A stretch of 64,000 bases of DNA, taken from the NCBI RefSeq assembly GCF_000190595.1, contig NC_015167.1, forward strand, positions 2,159,501 to 2,223,500, written 5' to 3'. Each line of letters starts with the position of its first letter. The stretch's first letter is position 1. The notes under the pieces are model-generated. The model was not told where the DNA came from and ran no database searches. It was given only the letters and a program-made list of their open reading frames with translations. Origin of the DNA: Cellulophaga lytica DSM 7489 (lineage in GTDB: Bacteria; Bacteroidota; Bacteroidia; Flavobacteriales; Flavobacteriaceae). The position numbers and the translations under genes are program-made. This document shows, one piece after another, positions 38,632-47,785 of this stretch.

Positions 38632-41076
38632 ATGGAGTCAATGATTATTTATGCGCCTATTATAATGGCGATATTAGGACTGGTTTATATGGTTATAAAA
38701 CAGTCTTGGGTAATGAAACAAGATGCTGGTGATGGTAAAATGAAAGAAATTTCAGATCACATCTACGAAGGTGCATTGGCATTTTTAAATGCTGAGTACA
38801 AGCTTTTGTCTGTTTTTGTGGTTATTGTAAGTGTATTACTCGCAATAGTATCTGTTGTAGTACCCACAACTCATTGGTTAATTGTAGTTGCTTTTATTTT
38901 TGGAGCTATATTCTCTGCCTTTGCTGGTAATATAGGTATGAAAATAGCAACCAAAACAAATGTTAGAACCACACAAGCAGCACGTACTAGCTTGCCTAAT
39001 GCTTTAAAAATATCTTTTGGTGGCGGAACTGTAATGGGACTTGGTGTTGCAGGTTTAGCAGTTTTAGGGTTGACCGCTTTTTTTATAATTTTTTATCAAT
39101 ACGTTTTTATGCCTAACGGATGGACAAATGTTGGCGATATGACAATTGTATTAGAAACACTTGCAGGCTTCTCTTTAGGAGCAGAGTCTATTGCTTTGTT
39201 TGCTAGAGTAGGAGGCGGAATTTATACAAAAGCTGCAGATGTGGGAGCAGATTTGGTAGGTAAGGTAGAAGCAGGTATTCCTGAAGATGATCCCAGAAAC
39301 CCAGCTACAATTGCAGATAATGTAGGTGATAATGTAGGTGATGTAGCAGGTATGGGAGCAGATTTGTTTGGTTCTTATGTAGCTACCGTTTTAGCAGCTA
39401 TGGTTTTGGGTAATTATGTTATAAAAGATATGGGAGGCTCTATACAAGATGCCTTTGGAGGTATTGGGCCAATTTTACTGCCAATGGCTATTGCTGGCGC
39501 TGGTATTATAATTTCTATTATAGGTACAATACTGGTTAAAATAAAGAATAATGATGCTAAAGAGGCACAGGTTATGGGTGCTTTAAATTTAGGAAATTGG
39601 GTTTCTATAGGTTTAGTTGCAGCTTCTTGTTTTGCATTAGTTACTTGGATGCTACCAGAAACAATGCAAATGGAATTTTTTGGAGAAGGAAAGGTAGCTA
39701 TTTCCTCTATGCGAGTTTTTTATGCAACCCTAGTTGGTTTGGTAGTTGGTGCTGTAATTTCATCAGTAACAGAATACTATACAGGTCTGGGTAAAAAACC
39801 TATTTTAAAAATTGTACAACAATCTAGTACAGGAGCAGGTACTAACATTATTGCAGGTTTGGCAACTGGTATGATTTCTACATTCCCGTCAGTCTTATTA
39901 TTTGCAGGTGCTATTTGGGCCTCTTATGCTTTTGCAGGTTTTTATGGTGTGGCCTTGGCTGCCTCTGCAATGATGGCAACTACGGCTATGCAATTGGCTA
40001 TAGATGCGTTTGGACCAATATCTGACAATGCAGGTGGTATTGCAGAAATGAGTGAGCAAGAGCCAATTGTACGTGAACGTACAGATATTTTAGACTCGGT
40101 TGGTAATACAACAGCTGCTACAGGTAAAGGTTTTGCTATTGCTTCTGCGGCATTAACATCTTTAGCGTTGTTTGCTGCTTATGTAACTTTTACTGGTATA
40201 GATGGTATTAACATTTTTAAAGCACCAGTATTAGCAATGTTGTTTGTTGGCGGAATGGTACCTGTAGTGTTCTCTGCATTAGCTATGAATGCTGTAGGTA
40301 AAGCTGCAATGGAGATGGTTCAGGAAGTACGTAGACAGTTTAAAGATATTCCTGGTATTATGGAAGGTACAGGAAAACCAGAGTATGATAAGTGTGTGGC
40401 AATTTCTACTAAAGCATCTTTAAAAGAGATGATGTTACCTGGTTTGTTAACCATAGGTTTTCCGTTAGTAATTGCATTTGTTCCTATGTTATTTGGTATG
40501 AATAATATGGCCATTGCAGAAATGCTTGGTGGTTATATGGCAGGCGTTACAGTAAGTGGTGTGCTTTGGGCAATTTTTCAGAACAACGCTGGTGGAGCTT
40601 GGGATAATGCTAAAAAATCTTTTGAAGCAGGAGTAGAGATTAACGGAGAAATGACTTTTAAAGGTTCTGATGCACACAAAGCTGCGGTTACAGGGGATAC
40701 AGTTGGTGATCCTTTTAAAGATACTTCTGGCCCATCAATGAATATATTAATAAAATTAACGTGTTTAATTGGCTTGGTTATAGCTCCTATTTTAGGCGGA
40801 CATATAGAGGATGGAACTGCATCTGAAGAACATCAAACTAAAAAAGAATTTAATGTAAAAGTTGATGCTACTAATAACGATTTGGCTGTAGCAACTATTA
40901 CAACAATAACTACAAAAGACGGAGAAGTAAATAAAAATGTACAAGTTGTAAATGGTACTGTAGAAGAAATTACAGAAAAAGTAAAAGCTGCTAAAGAAAA
41001 AGAAGGTATAGAGGTTAATGTATCTAAAGACAATAACTCTAATACTATTGAAGTAGAACTAGATTATAAAAAATGA
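38632..41076 (+). CDS. hppA: membrane-bound ion-pumping pyrophosphatase with C-terminal tail
   Basis: A membrane pyrophosphatase (814 residues, about 16 membrane segments) that pumps H+ or Na+ with PPi hydrolysis. The substrate site [11 protein letters not shown] and the acid-rich [11 protein letters not shown] block are seen, and [13 protein letters not shown] has the Ala/Gly pair of K+-dependent enzymes. Which ion is pumped cannot be decided here. The usual protein ends near [12 protein letters not shown] (about residue 720); this one has about 92 further soluble residues with [18 protein letters not shown] and [15 protein letters not shown], an unusual extension. Confidence 0.95.
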   Translation: MESMIIYAPIIMAILGLVYMVIKQSWVMKQDAGDGKMKEISDHIYEGALAFLNAEYKLLSVFVVIVSVLLAIVSVVVPTTHWLIVVAFIFGAIFSAFAGNIGMKIATKTNVRTTQAARTSLPNALKISFGGGTVMGLGVAGLAVLGLTAFFIIFYQYVFMPNGWTNVGDMTIVLETLAGFSLGAESIALFARVGGGIYTKAADVGADLVGKVEAGIPEDDPRNPATIADNVGDNVGDVAGMGADLFGSYVATVLAAMVLGNYVIKDMGGSIQDAFGGIGPILLPMAIAGAGIIISIIGTILVKIKNNDAKEAQVMGALNLGNWVSIGLVAASCFALVTWMLPETMQMEFFGEGKVAISSMRVFYATLVGLVVGAVISSVTEYYTGLGKKPILKIVQQSSTGAGTNIIAGLATGMISTFPSVLLFAGAIWASYAFAGFYGVALAASAMMATTAMQLAIDAFGPISDNAGGIAEMSEQEPIVRERTDILDSVGNTTAATGKGFAIASAALTSLALFAAYVTFTGIDGINIFKAPVLAMLFVGGMVPVVFSALAMNAVGKAAMEMVQEVRRQFKDIPGIMEGTGKPEYDKCVAISTKASLKEMMLPGLLTIGFPLVIAFVPMLFGMNNMAIAEMLGGYMAGVTVSGVLWAIFQNNAGGAWDNAKKSFEAGVEINGEMTFKGSDAHKAAVTGDTVGDPFKDTSGPSMNILIKLTCLIGLVIAPILGGHIEDGTASEEHQTKKEFNVKVDATNNDLAVATITTITTKDGEVNKNVQVVNGTVEEITEKVKAAKEKEGIEVNVSKDNNSNTIEVELDYKK

Positions 41077-41101
41077 TATAAGACATTATTAAGTCAATAA
41101 A

Positions 41102-41136
41102 AAAAACCACACTATTTAGTGTGGTTTTTATTTTTT
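41102..41136. terminator. bidirectional terminator between hppA and dNK
   Basis: The arms AAAAACCACACT (41102-41113) and AGTGTGGTTTTT (41118-41129) form a stem with a short loop; T-rich runs lie on both strands, so it serves both convergent genes. Confidence 0.85.
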
Positions 41137-41755
41137 AAGGCTGAAATAATCCGTTTATTTCGGCATCTATTTTATTAATAACAAATCCTAAATCTTCAGG
41201 ATCATCAACAAAGTTTAAATTATCTACGTCAATAATTAATAAGTTTCCTTTGTCATAACCGTGTATCCAAGCTTCATAGCGTTCATTTAACCTGCTTAAA
41301 TAGTCAATAGAAATGGTGTTTTCATATTCTCTTCCTCTTTTATGTATTTGGTTTACCAAATTAGGAATAGAACTTCTTAAATAAATAAGCAAATCTGGTG
41401 GTTGTACTAAGCTTTCCATTAACTCAAAAAGACTTGTGTAGTTTTCAAAATCTCTGTTTGTTAATAAGCCCATTGCGTGTAAGTTAGGAGCAAAAATAAA
41501 GGCATCTTCATAAATTGTTCTGTCCTGTATTATATCTTTACCGCTTTCTCTAATTTGTAAAATTTGTCTAAATCTGCTATTTAAAAAGTATATCTGCAAA
41601 TTAAAACTCCAACGCTCCATTTGGTTGTAAAAATCATCTAAGTAAGGATTGTCTACTACATCTTCAAAATTTGGTTGCCAATTAAAATGCTTGGCTAGTA
41701 ATCTAGTTAAAGTTGTTTTCCCTGCACCTATGTTTCCTGCTACTGCAATATGCAT
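41135..41755 (-). CDS. deoxynucleoside kinase
   Basis: A 206-residue kinase of the dGK/dAK type: P-loop VAGNIGAGKTTLTRLL at the N-terminus, the ERWSFNLQIYFLNSRF region, DRTIYEDAFIFA and the basic lid KRGREYENTI. I chose the ATG at 41755 because the P-loop starts there; the frame extends 17 codons upstream without similarity. It phosphorylates deoxynucleosides for salvage. It is a paralogue of the kinase half of the HPPK-dNK fusion at 7180. Confidence 0.93.
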   Translation of the reverse strand: MHIAVAGNIGAGKTTLTRLLAKHFNWQPNFEDVVDNPYLDDFYNQMERWSFNLQIYFLNSRFRQILQIRESGKDIIQDRTIYEDAFIFAPNLHAMGLLTNRDFENYTSLFELMESLVQPPDLLIYLRSSIPNLVNQIHKRGREYENTISIDYLSRLNERYEAWIHGYDKGNLLIIDVDNLNFVDDPEDLGFVINKIDAEINGLFQP

Positions 41756-42040
41756 ATTCTGTATGTGTTTTAATTTTTTTATTAGACCGATATAGGGGTC
41801 GCACAATATACAAGATAAGACTAGTATCTAAAAATGTTTACAGTAATAAACTCAAAACTTTTTAAAAACAGTAGCAAACCATTGTATTTATGCAAAGTTA
41901 CAACGATAAAATAAGTCATATACGTATGTGTAAAATGATTTTTTCAAAAAAAAGGTGGTTAGCAATTAAACTAAATTAAAAGTTAACAGTCTAAGTAGTT
42001 GAAAGCTAACTATCCCACAAGGATATAAACCACAGATAAA

Positions 42041-42874
42041 ATGAGAAATATTTTTTTAATAGCAATAACATTAATAAGTACAGTGTTTACTGCAACGGCT
42101 CAAGAATTTCAAGGTAAAGCCATTTATGAAACAAAGCTTACTAAAGCTCCAGATTTTGGAGGTAGAGATATGCCAGAGGCTCGTAAAAAAGAAATTATGG
42201 AGCGTATGAAAAGCGCTATGGAAAAAACATATATTTTAACGTTTAACAGAACCGAGTCTTACTACGTAGAAGATGAAAAATTAGAGGCTCCTGGAGGTAG
42301 CGGACCAGGTTGGATGCGTTTTATGGGTAGTGGTTCTACTGGTAAATATTACAAAAATATTAAAGAGCAAAACTATACCAACCAAGTAGAAATGTATAGT
42401 AAAAACTTTTTAATTAAGGATGAGCTAAAAAAACCTGAGTGGAAAATGGGCTCAGAAACTAAAAAAATAGGAAACTATACAGTTTATAAGGCAACACTTA
42501 CAACTCCAATAGATACTACAGGTGTAGGTTCTATGACCAGAATGTTTAGACGTGGTAGACAAGGAGAACAGCCTGAACGTGAAATACCTACAGAAAAAAC
42601 AGTTGTGGCTTGGTATACATTAGATATTCCTATTAGTCAAGGTCCTGCAGAATACTGGGGATTACCTGGTTTAATTTTAGAGGTAGAACAAGAAGGATCT
42701 ACTTTGGTTTGTAGTAAAATTGTTATGAACGCAGATGATGTTGTAGAGGTAAAAGCACCAACCAAAGGAAAAGATATTAATCAAAAAGACTTTGATGAGC
42801 TTATGATAAAAAAGCGTCAGGAAATGATGGAGAACTTTCGTAGAGGAGGTAATAGAGGAGGAAGAGGTCGTTAA
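42041..42874 (+). CDS. GLPGLI-family secreted protein
   Basis: A 277-residue protein with a signal peptide (FLIAITLISTVFTATA/Q) and the family motif EYWGLPGLILEV near residue 210. The C-terminus ends in an RGG-rich tail (FRRGGNRGGRGR), which is unusual for a secreted protein. GLPGLI proteins are of unknown function and are often next to barrel receptors, as here (29 bp upstream of the 922-residue outer membrane gene), which suggests a linked role. Confidence 0.88.
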   Translation: MRNIFLIAITLISTVFTATAQEFQGKAIYETKLTKAPDFGGRDMPEARKKEIMERMKSAMEKTYILTFNRTESYYVEDEKLEAPGGSGPGWMRFMGSGSTGKYYKNIKEQNYTNQVEMYSKNFLIKDELKKPEWKMGSETKKIGNYTVYKATLTTPIDTTGVGSMTRMFRRGRQGEQPEREIPTEKTVVAWYTLDIPISQGPAEYWGLPGLILEVEQEGSTLVCSKIVMNADDVVEVKAPTKGKDINQKDFDELMIKKRQEMMENFRRGGNRGGRGR

Positions 42875-42903
42875 TTTTTATCAAAAAATAATACAAATTT
42901 ATA

Positions 42904-45672
42904 ATGAGCAAATTCATAAAGTTTTTTATGGTTATGGTATGTATTACTATAACTGGAGCTGTACAGGCACAAAAAATAACAATTACTGGTGTTGTTAAGG
43001 ATAGCCTTAATAACCCTTTAGAGATGGCTAATGTAGTAGCTATTAATGCAGAAACTAAAGCGTTAGATGGTTTTGGAATTACCAATGAAAAAGGTATTTA
43101 CAAAATGAATGTAAATGAAAACTCTAAGTACAACATTAAAGTAAGTTACTTGGGATTTAAAACAAGAGAAATTGTTTTAGAAACTAAGGAGGTAGATGTA
43201 AAAAGAGATTTTACATTGTTAGATGAAGCAGAAAGTTTAGACGGTGTAGAAATTACGTATGAGATGCCTGTAAACGTAAAAGGTGATACTATAGAGTATA
43301 ACGCAGATTCTTTTGCTACTGGTACAGAAAAAAAGCTTGAAGATGTTCTTAAAAATTTACCAGGTGTAGAGGTTAATGATGATGGGGAAATTGAAGTAGA
43401 AGGGCAGTCTGTAGGTAAAGTAATGGTAGAAGGTAAAGACTTTTTTGATGGCGATAGTAAATTGGCATCTAAAAATATACCTGCAAATGCATTAGATAAA
43501 ATTCAGGTTTTAAAAAACTATAATGAGGTTGGACAATTAAAAGGTGTAACAGATAATCAAGACAATTACGCAATTAACATAAAACTAAAAGAAGGTAAAA
43601 AGAATTTTTGGTTTGGAGAAATTACAGCAGGCGTTGGTAATGAGGAACGTTATATTGCGCACCCTAAATTATTTTATTACAACCCTAATTATAGTATAAA
43701 CTTAATTACCAATTTTAACAATATTGGCGAGGTGCCATTTACACGTAGAGACTATTTTAGATTTACGGGTGGTTTTGGTAATGGCGGTAGTGCTAACACT
43801 GGTACAAGCTTTAATGTAGGTTCTAGTGACATGGGTTTTTTAACATTACAAAACAATAGAGCTCAAGAAATTAGTTCTAAGTTTGGTGCAGCTAACTTTA
43901 GTTATTCACCAAAAAAAATGTGGGATTTAAGTGGTTTTGCAATTTATTCTGGTAATGTTACAGATATGCAACAAAACACATTTAGACAATATAAGGCTAA
44001 TGCAGACGGTAGCCAACCATCTCCAGATGAACTTACAGAGAGTGTTACAAACCAAAGGAGTGATTTGGCTCTTATTAAATTAAGTTCTAGTTACAAACCT
44101 AATGCAGATAACCATTTTGATTATGATATTTTTGGAAGAATATCTAGTCAAAAAGAAGTACAAGATTTATTCTCTAATTTAACGGGTAATATAGATGAGG
44201 TTCAAAAGCAAGATCCTTACAGCATTAATCAAAACGCTAATTACTATTACACATTAAATGCTAAAAATATTTTTGCAGTAGAGGCACAGTATTTAATTCA
44301 AGAAGAAGATCCTTTTTATAATGCTGCTTTAGCACAGAGTGATCAATTCAGGTTAGATGAGGTTTTAGGTATGGACCAAGCCCAAGATGGTTATGATGTT
44401 GTGCAAGACAAAATGGTAAAAACCAATAAGCTAGATGCAAAAATAGATTACTGGTATATTACAGGAGATAAGAGTAATGTAAAGTTTACACTTGGCTCTC
44501 TATTAAGTACACAAAAATTTAATTCAGAAATTTTTCAGATACTAGATAGTGGAGCAAAATATAGCTTAGATGATGCAGTGAGCTCTGTAGAGAACGATGT
44601 TAAGTATAACTTTAGTGATATTTATATGGCCTTTGAGTATAGAGTAAAAGCAGGTGCATTTACCTTTACACCAGGTGTATCTGTACACAATTACACTACA
44701 AAAAATGAACAATTAGGATCTACTGTTACAGATGATTTTGTACGTTTATTACCAAGTTTTAATACAAGATTACAAATTAAAAAGAGTGAAGATATTAACT
44801 TTAATTACAGAATGATGACAAGTTTTTCTGATGTTAACCAGTTTGCATCTTCTTTTGTAATGAACAATTACAATTCTCTTTTTCAGGGTAACAGAGATTT
44901 AGAAAGTGCATTGTCTCATAACTTAACATTGCGTTATAACAATTTTAATATGTTTAATTTTAGCAATATTAGAGCATCATTATCATATAACAAAAGGGTA
45001 GACCAAGTACGTAACATCTCAGACTTCTTAAATTACCCTAATCCAGATTATCCTGCAACATCAGATGAAGAGTTTATACAAACATCTAACAGAATATCGT
45101 CTCCATTTAACTCTAACTTTGCAGACGAGACCTTTTCTGCAAACGGATCTTTTGAGCGTACTTTTGGTAAAATAAAAGCTGGTTTAGGAGCAACTATGAA
45201 TTATTCTAAGTTTAACCAAATAGTAGATAATGAACAGGCAATTAACGAGTCTTTTACAACTACTTACAGAGGTAGCTTAGGAACACGTTTTTTAAATGCG
45301 CCAAATATAGAGTTTGGATACAACCTAGCGGTGAACAATTATGAGCAGCCAAATGGCTCTAGTATAAAATATTATACACATCAGCCAAGCGTAAAACTAG
45401 ATGCTACTTTTTTAAGAGATTTTATTTTTAATGCAGACTACTCTTATTACAATTACAAAAACGAGATAGAAAGTTTAAATACATATTCTTTTATGGATGC
45501 TACCTTAGGTTATCAAAAAAAGGATAGCAAATGGGAGTATATTTTAGGAGTAACTAACTTATTTAATACAGAATCTTTAAATCAGGATAGTGATAATACT
45601 TTGTTTGTTAGCACAAGTGAGTATTTTATACAACCTAGATATGTAACCTTAAAAGTAAGGTACAACCTGTAA
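42904..45672 (+). CDS. outer membrane beta-barrel protein with carboxypeptidase-like plug domain
   Basis: A 922-residue outer membrane protein. It has a signal peptide (FMVMVCITITGAVQAQ), a carboxypeptidase-regulatory-like domain (ITGVVKDSLNNPLEMANVVAIN), a plug-like region (EDVLKNLPGVEVNDDGEIEVEGQSVGKVMVEGKDFFDG) and a long barrel of alternating aromatic strands ending in PRYVTLKVRYNL. This matches TonB-receptor-like 'outer membrane beta-barrel' proteins that lack a clear TonB box. Substrate unknown; its partner is likely the GLPGLI protein. Confidence 0.88.
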   Translation: MSKFIKFFMVMVCITITGAVQAQKITITGVVKDSLNNPLEMANVVAINAETKALDGFGITNEKGIYKMNVNENSKYNIKVSYLGFKTREIVLETKEVDVKRDFTLLDEAESLDGVEITYEMPVNVKGDTIEYNADSFATGTEKKLEDVLKNLPGVEVNDDGEIEVEGQSVGKVMVEGKDFFDGDSKLASKNIPANALDKIQVLKNYNEVGQLKGVTDNQDNYAINIKLKEGKKNFWFGEITAGVGNEERYIAHPKLFYYNPNYSINLITNFNNIGEVPFTRRDYFRFTGGFGNGGSANTGTSFNVGSSDMGFLTLQNNRAQEISSKFGAANFSYSPKKMWDLSGFAIYSGNVTDMQQNTFRQYKANADGSQPSPDELTESVTNQRSDLALIKLSSSYKPNADNHFDYDIFGRISSQKEVQDLFSNLTGNIDEVQKQDPYSINQNANYYYTLNAKNIFAVEAQYLIQEEDPFYNAALAQSDQFRLDEVLGMDQAQDGYDVVQDKMVKTNKLDAKIDYWYITGDKSNVKFTLGSLLSTQKFNSEIFQILDSGAKYSLDDAVSSVENDVKYNFSDIYMAFEYRVKAGAFTFTPGVSVHNYTTKNEQLGSTVTDDFVRLLPSFNTRLQIKKSEDINFNYRMMTSFSDVNQFASSFVMNNYNSLFQGNRDLESALSHNLTLRYNNFNMFNFSNIRASLSYNKRVDQVRNISDFLNYPNPDYPATSDEEFIQTSNRISSPFNSNFADETFSANGSFERTFGKIKAGLGATMNYSKFNQIVDNEQAINESFTTTYRGSLGTRFLNAPNIEFGYNLAVNNYEQPNGSSIKYYTHQPSVKLDATFLRDFIFNADYSYYNYKNEIESLNTYSFMDATLGYQKKDSKWEYILGVTNLFNTESLNQDSDNTLFVSTSEYFIQPRYVTLKVRYNL

Positions 45673-45775
45673 TACAGCATTGTTTGTTTATATAGAGGCT
45701 ATGGATTGCAAATTAATTTGTAACTGTAGCCTCTTATTTTTTCGTTAAAACTATTTTAGAACCAATCTAATTTTA

Positions 45776-45783
45776 TACTTTTG
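45776..45783 (+). promoter_or_regulatory. -7 box of the metK promoter
   Basis: TACTTTTG fits TAnnTTTG. The mRNA would start a few bases downstream, at the front of the SAM-II-like aptamer. No well-spaced -33 element is obvious. Confidence 0.55.
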
Positions 45784-45794
45784 CAATCTAATTT

Positions 45795-45865
45795 AAGAGG
45801 AAGGATTTGACTGATTGCAACCTCGTATACTGATTCTCAGTACTACAAAAAATGCTAAAACAGAT
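45795..45865 (+). ncRNA. SAM-II-like riboswitch upstream of metK
   Basis: The leader holds the SAM-II core in order: P1 arm GAGG (45797-45800), GATTTG (45804-45809), TTGCAA (45815-45820), the second P1 arm CCTC (45821-45824) and the 3' element GCTAAAA (45854-45860). Between them a hairpin GTATACTGATTCTCAGTAC (45825-45843) lengthens the loop, as in the long-loop SAM-II variants I recall from Bacteroidota. The pseudoknot itself was not verified by folding. It lies 84-154 bp upstream of metK, whose product makes the ligand SAM. Confidence 0.75.
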
Positions 45866-45948
45866 TTAGTTAATTTTTTTTGACGCCTTTTCCTGTTTTT
45901 TTGCAATCTAACTTACCATTCCTCTACTAACAATAGAAGCACAATATT

Positions 45949-47205
45949 ATGGCATATTTATTCACATCAGAATCTGTAAGTGAAGGACATCCAGATAAAA
46001 TTGCAGATCAAATTAGTGATGCATTATTAGACAATTTTTTAGCTTTTGATCCAGAAAGTAAAGTAGCTTGTGAAACCCTAGTTACAACTGGGCAAGTAGT
46101 ACTTGCAGGTGAGGTAAAAAGCAATACCTATGTAGACTTGCAAAACATAGCACGTGAGGTAATTAATAACATTGGTTACACAAAAGGAGCTTACCAGTTT
46201 AGTGGAGATTCTTGTGGTGTTATCTCATTAATTCATGAGCAGTCACAAGACATTAACCAAGGTGTAGACCGTGGCTCTAAAGAAGAGCAAGGAGCAGGGG
46301 ACCAAGGTATGATGTTTGGTTACGCTAGCAAAGAAACAGAAAACTATATGCCACTGGCATTAGATATTTCGCATAAAATATTACAAGAACTTGCCGCATT
46401 GCGTAGAGAGGGTAAACAAATCTCTTATTTACGCCCAGATGCTAAGGCGCAAGTAACTATAGAATATTCAGATGATAATGTGCCACAGCGTATAGATACT
46501 ATTGTTGTGTCTACACAGCATGACGATTTTGATGCTAACGATGAAAAAATGTTAGCGCAAATAAAATCAGATATTATCTCTATTTTAATGCCTAAAGTAA
46601 TAGCGCAATTTCCAGAGAAGGTACAAGCATTATTTACAAGCAAAATACAGTACCACATTAACCCAACAGGTAAATTTGTAATTGGTGGTCCACACGGAGA
46701 CACAGGTCTTACAGGACGTAAAATTATAGTAGATACCTACGGTGGTAAAGGTGCCCATGGTGGTGGTGCATTTAGTGGTAAAGATCCAAGTAAAGTAGAC
46801 CGTAGTGCAGCATATGCAGCAAGGCACGCAGCTAAAAATTTAGTAGCAGCAGGTATTGCAGATGAGATTTTGGTACAAGTAAGTTACGCCATTGGTGTGG
46901 TAGAGCCAACTTCTATTTATGTAGACACATACGGTACTGCAAAAGTAAATTTAACAGACGGAGAAATTGCCAAAATAGTAGCGCAAATTTTTGATATGCG
47001 CCCGTTTGCCATAGAAGACCGTTTAAAGCTAAGAAACCCTATTTATTTAGAAACCGCAGCTTATGGTCATATGGGGAAAGAACCAAAAACAATCACAAAA
47101 GTTTTTGAGTCTCCATACAATGGTAAGGTAGAGAAAGAAGTAGAACTTTTTACTTGGGAAAAACTAGATATGGTAAGCGCAGTAAAAACCGCTTTTAACC
47201 TTTAA
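45949..47205 (+). CDS. metK: S-adenosylmethionine synthetase
   Basis: MetK (418 residues) makes SAM from methionine and ATP. Seen: [45 protein letters not shown] and [20 protein letters not shown]. It closes the pathway encoded by the following genes, and its leader carries the SAM-II-like element, so product feedback is expected. A strong terminator follows. Confidence 0.97.
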   Translation: MAYLFTSESVSEGHPDKIADQISDALLDNFLAFDPESKVACETLVTTGQVVLAGEVKSNTYVDLQNIAREVINNIGYTKGAYQFSGDSCGVISLIHEQSQDINQGVDRGSKEEQGAGDQGMMFGYASKETENYMPLALDISHKILQELAALRREGKQISYLRPDAKAQVTIEYSDDNVPQRIDTIVVSTQHDDFDANDEKMLAQIKSDIISILMPKVIAQFPEKVQALFTSKIQYHINPTGKFVIGGPHGDTGLTGRKIIVDTYGGKGAHGGGAFSGKDPSKVDRSAAYAARHAAKNLVAAGIADEILVQVSYAIGVVEPTSIYVDTYGTAKVNLTDGEIAKIVAQIFDMRPFAIEDRLKLRNPIYLETAAYGHMGKEPKTITKVFESPYNGKVEKEVELFTWEKLDMVSAVKTAFNL

Positions 47206-47226
47206 AATAAGTTTTTAATAATATAT

Positions 47227-47260
47227 AAGTGCTTTGCTGTAACGGTAAAGCACTTTTTTT
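47227..47260 (+). terminator. terminator after metK
   Basis: The arms AAGTGCTTT (47227-47235) and AAAGCACTT (47247-47255) form a 9-bp stem, followed by a T-run to 47260. Confidence 0.85.
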
Positions 47261-47281
47261 GTGTTTAATATTTTGCTATTT

Positions 47282-47372
47282 ATTTGGGTGTTACCACAAG
47301 GGTCGGGCTTTTTGTTGCAATCTTTTTTAAGAAAAATAAAAAAGGATTTTCACTACAATCCCTAACACAAAT
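47282..47372 (+). repeat. palindromic intergenic repeat, copy A
   Basis: An imperfect palindrome of about 91 bp. The outer stem is GTGTTA (47288-47293) with TAACAC (47363-47368). Inside, CGGGCTTT (47304-47311) and ATCTTTTTT (47320-47328) face AAAAAAGGAT (47338-47347) and CAATCCCTAACAC (47356-47368). The same parts occur in the metH leader (62848-62963). From memory it resembles a dispersed repeat of many Bacteroidota genomes, not verified. It lies between the metK terminator and the metY promoter, so it is probably outside both transcripts. Together with the terminator, promoter and riboswitch it fills the 580-bp gap. Confidence 0.7.
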
Positions 47373-47498
47373 AAAGTTTTAATTTAAAAAATCGTTACAA
47401 AAACAAACAATTATTGTGTTTCTGTTATTTAAGCTTGTTAAAAAGGTTAAAATCAATATTTTTTCAAAAAAGATTAGGATATTAAATTTTTCTGAACA

Positions 47499-47506
47499 TA
47501 TATTTG
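47499..47506 (+). promoter_or_regulatory. -7 box of the metY promoter
   Basis: TATATTTG fits TAnnTTTG and lies about 30 bp upstream of the SAM-I riboswitch. Confidence 0.55.
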
Positions 47507-47534
47507 TAGCTCAAAGTTCAAAACACTTATTGAA

Positions 47535-47648
47535 TAGTTATCAAGAAAGGCGGAGGGATTAGACCCAATGAAGCCTTAGCAACCCTTTGTTCATACAAAG
47601 AAGGTGCTAAATTCTACCAAGTACATCGGTACTATAGGCAGATAACGA
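47535..47648 (+). ncRNA. SAM-I (S-box) riboswitch upstream of metY
   Basis: The aptamer has all the S-box parts: closing stem GTTATC (47537-47542)/GATAAC (47641-47646), CAAGAAAGGCGGAGGGATT, the kink-turn and pseudoknot region ATGAAGCCTTAGCAACCC, and AAGGTGCTAAATTCTACC. It controls the genes for O-acetylhomoserine sulfhydrylase and probably the downstream fusion. The 137-base leader after it contains a short stem (TCTTGC/GCAAGA, near 47718-47736) and T-rich tracts, but I cannot fix the mode of control. Confidence 0.95.
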
Positions 47649-47785
47649 AACAAGCTTTTTTATTTCAAAAAAGGTAAATTTCCAATTTCTTTTTAACTCA
47701 TTTAATTTTAAACCATCTTGCAAAGTCGGCAAGACGCGGTTTTGGCTTTTTTATTTTTTCAATTTAAACTATAAAAAACAAAATT

